From Aphrophora alni (Eukaryota; Arthropoda; Insecta; Hemiptera; Aphrophoridae): 64,000 nucleotides of DNA. Under the pieces are notes generated by a model, which was not told the origin of the DNA, ran no database searches, and saw only the letters and a list, made by a program, of their open reading frames with translations. This document shows positions 50,332-59,129 of this stretch, piece after piece. The position numbers and the translations under genes are program-made. The stretch lies in NCBI GenBank assembly GCA_963513935.1, contig OY740768.1:76484877-76548876 (forward strand), given 5' to 3'. Position 1 is the stretch's first letter; each line of letters begins with the position of its first letter.

Positions 50332-52192
50332 GGGGTGATTAAAAAAGAATCAGCTGTTGCATGAATTAAAACAACTGATTATTGCAACAATGGAAAGGGT
50401 ATGTTTATAAGTTTGTTTTGATAAGGTTATGTTTTGTCATGGTTACTTGGTTGACTAACACTAAACCGTGTGTCAAATGGCTACCACAAAGCAAGAAAAA
50501 GTGTTTTGTGTTTTGGAGTTCGCTCGAACTCATGCTGTTGTTAGTGTTCAACGGAACTTTTGAACAAAATTCAGAAAGAATCCTCCTCATCGGAACTGCA
50601 TAGCTCGTTAGGTGAGGCAGTTTGAGGAAACTGTGTGTTTGTGTTCCAAGAAAAGTTCGGGCCGTCCCCAGACCCAGAGGACGCTGTGGAGAGAATTGAA
50701 GCCAAGTATGCACATAGTCATTAAAAAAACAACTCGCAAAGCTAGTAAGGAACTGCAGATACCACAGTCTTCAGTATGGCGTGTCTTGCTCAAATGGACG
50801 ATACTTAAACTGTATAAACTGCAACTGTTACAAGCATTAATGCTTAATGACAAGCCAAAGCACAGAGATTTTTACCTTGCTATGATTAAACAGTTTGAAA
50901 ATGATGGATTTGCTGACAGACTAGTGTTCACCGATAAGGGTACCTTCCACCACAGTGGACAAGTAAATTGCCACAATGTAAGAATATGGGGATCAGAAAA
51001 CCCAAGGGAGTTTATTGAGTACAAAAAGGATTCACCAAAACTAAACGTTTTTGTGCTCTTAGCAACCGTAAAGTGCATGGACCCTTCTTCTTTATTGAAC
51101 ACATTGTGTTTGGCATCGTTTATTTAGATATCATGTCAGAATGGTTCATTCCTCAGCTTATAGAAGATATTCCAAACTAGTTTTTCAGCAAGATGGTGCT
51201 CCTACACACTACAAAACTAGGTAAACGAAATTTTGAATGTTACGTTGCCAGACCATTGGATTAGTACCTCTGAAAATGAAGACAGACCTCTGTTGCGCCT
51301 GCTGCCACGATCGCTGGACTTAACTCCTTGAGATTTTTTTCTTGTAGTGGTTCATCAAAGACACAGTCTACTACCCTCGTATGCCTCAAAACCTGTAAGA
51401 CAGCGCATAACAGAAGCAATGCAATCCATAACACAGAAATTATTGTAGAGTGTGCGGGCGAAGTTGGAATATCACCTGGATATTTGCAGATTAACTAATG
51501 GTGACTGAATATATATTAAAAAAAACTTTAACCAAAAAATAAGAATAAGAATTTTTGTAATGAGGTTCAATTATAGGATTCACAAGTTCTTGTTAATAGT
51601 TATAAACTGTAGATACACTTTTAATCTAATTGTTAGTTACTTGCATGGATTTAATTAAATGAAATTCAGAATAATTCAATTTCATATAATTTATCTTGAA
51701 ATTGTCTAACTCAATCTTCAGATTCCATATTTATTTAAATCTTTTGAAAACGATAAGCCAAATGTTTATTTTTAGGTAGTTAAATCGCATCCCGAACTTC
51801 ACGTTTATTTTAGTAACGTCAAGTAGATTAAATCTAATACACAACTTTTCGGGAGTGTAAATCAACTCTCGTTATCAAACAATAAACCTAGAACATGTAA
51901 ACAGTGAAAAACTCCAATATAGTGTAATAAACATAATATCTATGTACAAATATTTAGGAAGCTGTACTATAATTATATATATTTAACTATAAATATACCT
52001 TAGTTAGAGCAGTAGCTAGGTTAAAACATATATGTGCAATGTCATCAACGTGAGATGGACACCTCCATTCAGTATGAGATATAGAAGAAGGTATCTGTGT
52101 ATTAAGTAAAGGTGTTATCAAACAAGTAACAGCGCTTTCAGACAATGAGTCTACAGGGCCATACAAGACAGGAACACGTAACACTAGATTGC
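47992..52192 (-). CDS. MAT2B: methionine adenosyltransferase 2 subunit beta (MAT2B), last two coding exons
   Basis: Exon A (52192-51999) has acceptor TTTGTTTAG|GC and donor AAG|GTATAT. It encodes LRVPVLYGPVDSLSESAV, then EWRCPSHVDDIAHICFNLA. Exon B (48246-47992) has acceptor TTTCTAG|GGT and encodes SGIFHWCGNEKITKYEMV, NVFNLPSDH, RPKDTELD and FGKHTPFEEGI, ending LAPWVKH then TGA. The phases join in frame (phase 0). This order matches the C-terminal half of animal MAT2B, an extended short-chain dehydrogenase/RmlD-like NADP-binding protein that associates with the S-adenosylmethionine synthetase catalytic subunit in the cytosol. The N-terminal Rossmann exons, with the VLVTGATGLLG-type glycine motif, are not in the window, so the gene is partial. 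The 3.75-kb intron holds a dead mariner and (TA)n arrays. Confidence 0.93.
49590..49850. other. GC-richer island in the MAT2B intron, unassigned
   Basis: About 260 bp clearly less AT-rich than its surroundings. It begins with an inverted repeat CGCTCC...GGAGCG. No box A/B, tRNA fold, snRNA motif or coding frame was recognised. Confidence 0.3.
50141..50370. repeat. (TA)n arrays with inverted element termini between and beside them
   Basis: (TA)n at 50141-50178 and 50240-50329. The sequence left of the second array (AATTCATGCA...ATTCTTTTTAATCACCCCA, 50181-50239) is the approximate inverse of the right side (TGGGGTGATTAAAAAAGAATC...TGCATGAATT, 50331-50368). So two copies of one terminus face each other across the TA array. 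Confidence 0.85.
50331..51510 (+). pseudogene. mariner-like transposase ruin in the MAT2B intron
   Basis: After the terminus at 50331 a coding remnant starts at ATG 50477: ATTKQEKVFCVLEFARTHA, with an early TGA, then a shifted VRQFEETVCLCSKKSSGRPQ. Next come SKELQIPQSSVWRVL, FYLAMIKQFENDGFADRLVF and TDKGTFHHSGQVNCHNVRIW, where SDEATF is expected (catalytic Asp retained, Glu changed). NPREFIEYKKDSPKLNVF and FQQDGAPTHY-like and PRSLDLTP-like segments follow to about 51500. This is the insect mariner-like family whose N-terminus is often annotated DUF4817. Several stops and shifts: inactive. No right terminus found. Confidence 0.85.
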
Positions 52193-52577
52193 CTAAACAA
52201 AACAAAAAAAAAAAAAAAAAACAAGAACACTATTAGTATTTAATATTATAGAATGAGAGAAGTAAAACTCTATAGTTAAGTCAACTATTTGGGATTTTAT
52301 TTTCATCTCATGATTGTTACTCAGTTATGGCCAAACGTATATACTACTTTTTTTCTTATTTAAAGGTGAAAAACCTTTCAGTTATTATCACCTTATAAAA
52401 AAAGAAAAAAAACAACAAAATAAAGACCCCTAATCTTAAATAATATAATAACGTCAGGTCAGAAGAGAACAAAAGTTGGTCAAGAGAGACCTAATAAGAA
52501 AGATGAAAGAGAGGGCTCTAACCCAGGACTAAATGAAAAGAAATAGAACTGCATAGGTTGGTAGAACCAGCTAGCTA
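52193..52577. other. MAT2B intron upstream of exon A
   Basis: An A-run at 52205-52220 gives the polypyrimidine tract on the minus strand just upstream of the exon A acceptor. No coding sequence. Confidence 0.6.
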
Positions 52578-53823
52578 TCTATATTAATAAAAGCGAGTGT
52601 CTGTCTGTCTGTCTGCGTGCCATCAAGCGGACCAATGGCGAGGACTAGAATTACGAAATTTCGTAGATAGGTTCTCCGAGGGGTGTCCTTGTCTCAAGGC
52701 TATTTTTTCAAAATTTGAATTTAATTTTTTTTAAATTAAGTAAATCAAGTAATTTAACATAACCTATAATTTATCACTATATATAAGAAAATAAAGAAAA
52801 AAAATTACAATATCAGCTGATAATTAAACAGCTGGCTTATTTCAACCTAAAATTGAGAATTATTTTTTAGGCCTACAGTATTAATTTCGCCCCTGACTTA
52901 TTACATTTAAAAGTTTGTTTTTGTTTTGAATCAAGATTTTAAGGTTATAAGAAAAAGTGTTTTAAATAATAGTTAATTGTATGTATAGAATTAACTTAAA
53001 AGTCCCATCACTTTAAGATTGAGTTAAGTAAATCAAGACGTAATTTATCACTATAATAAGGAAAATAAAGAAAACAAATTACAATGTCAGCTGATAATTA
53101 AACAGCTGGCTTTATTTCAATCTTAAATTGAGAATTATTTTTAGGCCTACAGTATTAATTTCGCCCCGTGAGCACCAAGAACCGAGTTTCTATTAATAAG
53201 TTTTGGAAAATCTGGCAACGCTTTGGCTTATTATTTGTCAAATATTGCCTGCAACGATCTGTGGCTGCATTTTTCATCACTATTTTTGCGTCTTGACGTG
53301 AAAAGTTTTACAAGTGTGAAAAGTAAGTAATTATACAGCTTTTTTTTTATTTGAATTTAAGTCTACAATATTTTGTTTTATTTTATAATTTTGAGGTTAT
53401 AATATGCGGTGTTTTAAATAATAATTAATAATTTTGTACAATAAAGAAAGAAAACAAATCACAATGTCAACTAATAAATCAAGTAATTTATCATAACCTA
53501 TAACAAAGTCATAATATTATTTTATATTTTATGATTTTGAGGTTATAAATATCGGTGTTTTAAATAAGGGTTAATTGTGTACATTCTTCAAACATGTATG
53601 TATAAAATTAACTTAAAAGTCCCATCTCATTAAAATAAATAGATTTAGTAAATAAAGTAATTTATCATTAGTGTATTAAAAATGTATATTCTCTTAAGTT
53701 CTTTCAATATGTGTCTTTTTCTCTAACGGTGGAGTACCACTCAGGACACTTTATCGTAGTATTGTTTAATGGCTATAAAATATTTGAAAAAATTCCGTAG
53801 CGAAGCACGGGTAATTCCGCTAG
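52578..53823 (+). mobile_element. non-autonomous Helitron, 1.25 kb
   Basis: It starts TCTATATTAATAAAAGCGAG with a CTGT repeat and ends CTAG followed by T; the preceding base is A, the A/T insertion site of Helitrons. A hairpin CCGTAGCGAAGCACGG lies about 9 nt before the terminal CTAG. There are no inverted repeats and no target duplication. Inside, a block of about 150 bp (CAGCTGATAATTAAACAGCTGG to TAGGCCTACAGTATTAATTT) occurs twice (about 52733-52895 and 53021-53167), with a partial third copy at about 53440-53500. No Rep/helicase coding sequence. Confidence 0.85.
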
Positions 53824-53902
53824 TTTACCAATATGTATAACATATATACCAATAGTTAAGAATTATAAATAAGGTTTTTTTTAAAGTAGGTCAAATGATG
53901 TA

Positions 53903-54131
53903 TGATGTATGATAAAAAAATAAGGTGAATAATTTGAGTAGTAACAAAGTAATAATAAGCTTATGTGGAATTTGATAATCTCCTTCAAAGTACTGTCCTT
54001 GGCTAGCAATGCACTTATTCCAAGGTTGAATCCATGACTGGAAGCATTTCTGGAAGGTTTCTTTTGGAAAGGCTTTCAGCTGCTATATTGTGGCCCACTC
54101 AATGTCAGGAATGGTAGCAAAACGTTTTCCT
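53903..54131 (-). pseudogene. 3' end of a mariner element, truncated
   Basis: A TA at 53901-53902 precedes TGATGTATGATAAAAAAATA, the same terminus as the mariner at 57353. Minus-strand reading from 54131 gives FATIPDIEWATI, QLKAFPKETFQKCFQSWI and WNKCIASQGQYFEG, the C-terminus of a SETMAR/GVQW-type mariner transposase. The copy stops exactly at the TTAA of the piggyBac element; the rest was not found beyond it. Confidence 0.85.
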
Positions 54132-54439
54132 TTAACACATTCACTGTGGCAGGTTTTTCCGGAACAACTAGCGATGTCTACAAAACTGCGGCGGTTGTTC
54201 CGGAACAACCACTCCCTTAACCAATGTTTTCGCTTCAGTGTGTCCTTGACACTCGCTCGAAGTAGTTGACTCTATGTTTGTTTGTTATTGCATTATCTGA
54301 TGAGTTTAATTTATGTGTAGTTTTAAGTTTGTGCAATTCATGTGTTTGTAGCTTTTGTCTATTTGAACAGTGATCTGTGTTTGTGTAAATATTGTGGATT
54401 TCTGTATATTAATTCTGATGTAAATATATATATTTTTTA

Positions 54440-54476
<37 letters not shown>

Positions 54477-54506
54477 ATCCATAACCAGGCTCAAGTTATC
54501 AATTAG

Positions 54507-56700
54507 ATGTTGTATCAGATGAGGAGTGTGCGAGCAACGCAACAGATGATCAGACATATAACTAACGGAAGTGAAATTGATCCTGATTTCGATAGCAATC
54601 CTCTTGAGTGGGCTTCGCAGACTAGTAGGATGAAAGAAATTCCTTTTACAGAAAAAGAAAAATTTCATGTTCCAATACCACGAAATAAACCTATTGTTTT
54701 TTCTGACTTTTAGTTTACAACATTTTTTTAGAGAGAATTGTTGAAAAAACTAATACGTATGCACTAGAATTTTATTGTGAGCCGAAAACTACGCCAAAAC
54801 CGTGTATCACAAAATGGAAAGATAAATTAATTTAAAATATCTTTAGGATTGCTAATTGATGCTGGTTTGAATATAAAACAGACTCCAAGACTACTGGAAA
54901 AAACTAAAACATTTATCCGGTGTATGGGAAATACATGAATAGGGACAAATTTTTATTGATTCTTCAGTGTTTGAACTTTGACGTGTTTCATGCTAACCAT
55001 GAATGCCTAATTAACACATTCAGTGCTACCAGTAGTTTTACAAAACTTTCCCCAGGAGCTGTATTGCTATTTTCCAAAATACATTTAAAATTTGCTTCAT
55101 TTATGCTAAAATCTTTACTCTATGTTACATATAGAAAAAAATATATAAATAAAACTTTGGACGCCCATAGGCGTGACAATGAATGTGGTAATTATTTATA
55201 ATCATATCGATACTACTCAATTTAGGTCTAGGCTTATTCCTTATGATAGTTTTTAAAACACGGAGTCAGGCATAAGCCAGATTGGCCATGGCAGGCTAGG
55301 CAATGGAAGATCGAGTTCTTCCGACGGTTATTTTCCATCTTGCAATGTTTACATTTCTTTCTCATCACCCGTCCGTTTTGGCCTACTTGACATTTAGAAG
55401 GTAGATGTTCCATATTTCTGGGGCTAAGAGGTTTCCGGTTGATGGCTACAAATCTTCATTATATTTTCGTTTTCTAGACGAAGATGCATCTGGATTTTCA
55501 TCCAACATTTTTTGTATTATGAACTTTCTTGTAACCACTAACGAATGACACTAAAATATCAACAAAGGTCCTAACAACGATATTACACAATAATATAATC
55601 TCAAAAGTAAACTATCAGCTGGTAATTTCCCACTAAAACTATTGTTACACAAACGCCGATCGACGCTCATAGCACTGAACGTGTGAAAGTCAAGTTTTTA
55701 GTAGATTATTTTAACAACAAAATGAAGGACGTTTATTACCCACAAAAAATTTATTACTTGATGAAGTTATGGTCTTATGGCGAGGGAGGTTATACTTTCG
55801 TCAATATATAAAAGGTAAATGACATAAGTATGGAATCAAATTATACACATTATGTGACCCTCACAGTCTAATAGTAAAATTCCTTATTTATTGTGGTGTT
55901 TGGAGAATTTGGGAGGGAAAGGACATGCAGCAAATGTAGTTTTGAACCTACATGAAGGATTATCTAAATTTTATTGTGGTCTAAGTCTGTATATGGATAA
56001 CTACTACAATAGTATACCACTGGCTGCAAAACTTCTAGCCAATAATACTTACTGTACAGGGACTTTGAGAATTGATCGTAAATATATACCCAACGAAATA
56101 AAACGGGGGAATTGTGGAAGTGGGAGAAACAAAAGCAATGTATGCTGAGGGTATTATGGTTGGCAAATGGAAAGATCAGAGAGTAGTACACTATTTATCC
56201 ACTAAACATGGAAATGTAATTGTAATAAAATTTGTCATAACAAAATAAATGAGGAAGTAGAGAAACCTTTAGCGATAGTAAAATATAATGCTTTCATAAA
56301 AGGAGTAGACCACTCTGACCAAATGTAGGCCTACTACCCTTTAGAAAGGAAAACTGTAAGGTGGTATAAAACAATGATTGTTTATACATGTATTCCAGAT
56401 GTTAATTATAAATTCTCACTACCTCTTCAACGAGGCTTATATGTTTCATCAGAAAAAAAATTCCACTTTATGATTACACCCAATCAATTATGATTCTCTT
56501 ATACCTGACTTTCTAAATTCACCAAATCCAAGTCCACGTCTGCCACCTGCTGGACATATAATGACTAAAATAGTTTTAAAAAGACCTAACAGTAACAGAA
56601 TCTCCCCAAAAAAACTGCCGACAATGTTTATCTGAAAGGAAAACACTGTAAATATGAAAGGAAAATACTATATATGAGTCTTTATCCTGTCCTATAAAAT
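54507..56700 (+). pseudogene. piggyBac transposase, broken and interrupted
   Basis: Pieces in order: acidic leader (SDEECASNATDD); IPFTEKEKFHVPIPRNKPIV (54640-54712); EKTNTYALEFYCEPKTTP with ITKWKD; KYMNRDKFLLILQCLNFD (54920-54980). After the nested element: FLVDYFNNKMKDVYYPQK, a damaged first catalytic region (LMKLWSYGEGGYTF), GGKGHAANVVLNLHEGL, then LSLYMDNYYNSIPLAAKLL with a catalytic Asp (55990-56030) and NTYCTGTLR. KGVDHSDQM, where the third Asp lies, follows near 56300, then YYPLERKTVRWYK. The remains of the C-terminal zinc domain are near 56610-56700. Multiple stops, shifts and one insertion make it non-functional. Confidence 0.88.
55015..55684 (-). mobile_element. nested piggyBac-type element inside the piggyBac transposase
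   Basis: TTAA at 55011-55014, left end CACATTCAGTGCTA and right end TAGCACTGAACGTGTG, where the right TTAA has decayed to TGAA. The host transposase reading resumes on the far side. The insert carries the C-terminal zinc domain of another piggyBac transposase on the minus strand (about 55420-55250: CKHCKMENNRRKN, CLACHGQSGLCLTPCF), so it is an internally deleted element. Confidence 0.85.
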
Positions 56701-56710
56701 ACTACTGTTG

Positions 56711-56715
<5 letters not shown>

Positions 56716-56761
<46 letters not shown>
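56716..56761. repeat. (TA)n microsatellite at the decayed piggyBac end
   Basis: About 46 bp of pure TA repeat. Confidence 0.95.
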
Positions 56762-56764
<3 letters not shown>

Positions 56765-57352
56765 CCAACTATTAAATCACTTCTAATTTATATTTAACAA
56801 TTATAACCTATTTCAACATTTTCAGTATGCCTATAAAACTAGAACTTCTGCAACAATTGGTATAAAAATTTCTAAATTATCGAACTGAACATCATCACTT
56901 AATACATACCATGTTGCTCAGATACTACATTAAAATGGTCTACCACAACTGAGAAAAACTGATTTTTGTATAATAGGCGCTTATTTGTGACATAATTGCT
57001 GTCCAGTATTAGCAAGGATGTGTCTATAACCTCCTCTAGCCAGTTTACAGTTCATTACTAAATATGTGCATCATATAAGTATTTGTATGTATGTGTTTTT
57101 GTTAATTTTGCACAATAAGTAGTGTGAATGTTTATTCTGGTACTTATAATAACAATGATGGTGAGTTGTCAGTATAAAGGGGATAAGTATGCATAAGTGC
57201 AGTCAACTCCATGTAAGGATTGTAATCTGGTTTAATTTTATCTTTATTTAGACTTTCTATTGAATATAGATTATTTTCATTTCATTTCACTGTTTTGAGT
57301 GGCCAACATTGTAAAATTTAAAACGTAAATAATATAAAAATCTTTGTACATA
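56762..57352. other. spacer between piggyBac and mariner remnants
   Basis: No coding sequence recognised; AT-rich. Confidence 0.5.
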
Positions 57353-58219
57353 CGAGGTGTGATAAAAAAATACGGTGAATGAATTTCTTTAGCAGTAACT
57401 CCTGACACTACAACCATTTGATGTAATTTGTCCGATAGCCTGATCCGTTGAGACAGGCAGTGTAAGTTGGAACACATTCCGACTTGTCAGTCAGTATACA
57501 AACCCGCTAGAGTGATGATGTCTCTACCGTGTTTGTCACACATGATGGATTTCAAACAATGTGCTAAAGAAACTCATGAAATAATGAAATTGGTGTATGG
57601 AGATAATGCTGTAACTCTGAAGACTGTTTACAAGTGGTATGAGCGATTTAGAAGCAGAAATGAGTCTGTAGAAGACGAGCAATGTTTGGGAAGTCCATTA
57701 ACTTCAAAACAGAAGAACACGTGCAAAAATTGCTCATTCAAACAGGCGAATAACTATTCAAGAGCTTACTGAAGAACTTGCATCTTATATGGGTCCGTGC
57801 AAAGCATTTTAAACGATAATTTGCAAATGAGATGAGTGAGTGTAAATTTGTTCCCAGACTTTTGAGTGATAAACAGAAGGAATCATATGTCAGTTTACAT
57901 GGAGTTGAAGGATCGTCTTCATTCAGATCTGGACTTCATGTCCAAAATTGTAACAGGAGATTGTAAATTAAGTTGGGTTTCTATGTATGACTCTGAGGCG
58001 AAAGTTCAGAGTTCCCAATGGAAGTGCAGTGAATCTCCTCGACCTAAAAATCGTCATTCAAAAACTAATACCAAAGTCATGCTCATTTTTTGTTGTTGTT
58101 TATAGTGAGGGAATAGTGCAATCAGAGTTCGTTCCAAGGGGAACAACTGTAAACGCCAAATTTTACAAGGATGTACTGCAACATTTGCGAAATGTTATAG
58201 TGAAAGTACTATATGAAAG

Positions 58220-58226
<7 letters not shown>
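57353..58226 (+). pseudogene. 5' two-thirds of a mariner (SETMAR/GVQW-type) element
   Basis: After TA (57351-57352) the terminus reads CGAGGTGTGATAAAAAAATA. The transposase pieces are FKQCAKETHEIMKLVYGDNA, LKTVYKWYERFRSRNESVED, QTGE-like helix remnants, KFVPRLLSDKQKES, ELKDRLHSDLDFMSKIVTGD and KVQSSQWKCSESPRPK. Then FVPRGTTVNAKFYKDVLQHL ends in a (TA)n array at about 58221. The catalytic HDNAPAH region and the 3' end are absent. Several frameshifts. It is the same family as the fragment at 53903. Confidence 0.85.
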
Positions 58227-58265
<39 letters not shown>

Positions 58266-58295
58266 TATATATGATATATATAGTACTTTCATATT
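58195..58295. repeat. (TA)n array inside a palindrome
   Basis: TGAAAGTACTATAT on the left and ATATAGTACTTTCA on the right flank the TA array at 58221-58262, giving a potential cruciform of about 100 bp. Confidence 0.85.
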
Positions 58296-59060
58296 TTTAA
58301 ACAGGATATCCGATGCATATCTATGAGGGTTTTTAATAGCTGTCTTTAAAACAAATTTTTGAGTTAAAAGACAATGTTTTTCGCCACTCCAAGCTATTAT
58401 TCCAAATTGCAATATATATTGTACAAACACATAATATGCATGTTTTAATTCATATTTATTTAGAATGTAAGAAAATTGACCGAAACATATATTTCCAAAT
58501 TTTATTCTTAATATATGCTATGTGTTAGATCTACTTCAACAGGTAATCGAACATGACGTTCTGGTATTTGAACTTTCGAACTCTCTAATCTATCATAGGT
58601 GCACTGCATACTAGCCAAGTCACTACAAGAGTACAGTGTCAGCTCTAGATCTATCAATTCACTACTATTATTTCCAACCACTAGAGCAATTTACTTTAGT
58701 CTTGATAATATTTAGGGTTAATAAACTGTGGTCATATCAATTTTTTACTAGAGTACTGCTTTGTTCCAATTTCCCTCCTTATATAAAATTGCAGTATCGT
58801 TGGGAAATAAGAACAGCTTCCCTCAAATGTTAATTTGAGAATTATTATTTATATACATTACAGATAAAAAACACAATATGCCCTAAGGAGTTTCTCTGAA
58901 TAACCCCAAAATCAACTGAATTTCCCCGCTACAACCGCACTATTCATTCCATAAATTGAGACTATTTGACTCCTATTGTCCAAATAACGTTTAAACCAAT
59001 TAAGTGCATTTTCCCTTATGCCGATGTATAGCATTTTAATAACAATTTAATCCTATCTAT
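58296..59060 (-). pseudogene. LINE reverse-transcriptase fragments, minus strand
   Basis: Reading minus from about 59040 gives GIRENALNWFKRYLDNRSQ and IVSIYGMNSAVV (RT palm region preceding PQGSVLGP in LINEs), then stops. Nearer 58430-58300 another frame gives LQYGIIAWSG, FVLKTAIKNPHRYASDILF and KNMKVL, the C-terminal region typical of Jockey/CR1-like RTs. The YADD-type catalytic block between them is not recognisable. An old, broken insertion. Confidence 0.7.
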
Positions 59061-59129
59061 ATAAAAATAGATATATAATAATATATTATCACTTTTAAAG
59101 TTGAATAATAAGAAAAATAATTTGTATAA

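Larger units (their letters stand above)
54136..56715 (+). mobile_element. piggyBac transposon, right end lost
   Basis: TTAA at 54132-54135 and left end CACATTCACTGTGG, related to the CACATTCGCTGC end of the element at 21078. Subterminal palindromes TTTTTCCGGAACAACT (about 54154) and GTTGTTCCGGAACAAC (about 54193). The transposase pseudogene is split by a nested element. The right terminus is missing; sequence passes into a (TA)n array at 56716. A (TG)n tract (54442-54475) lies in the 5' region. Confidence 0.8.

Noticed and set aside
54306..54668. Minus-strand frame of 120 codons with a His-Thr repeat
   Set aside because: Arises from the (TG)n tract and is antisense to the piggyBac 5' region.
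58209..58430. Treating the minus-strand 73-codon frame as a host gene
   Set aside because: Its N-terminal part is a LINE RT C-terminus, and its tail is (TA)n translation.
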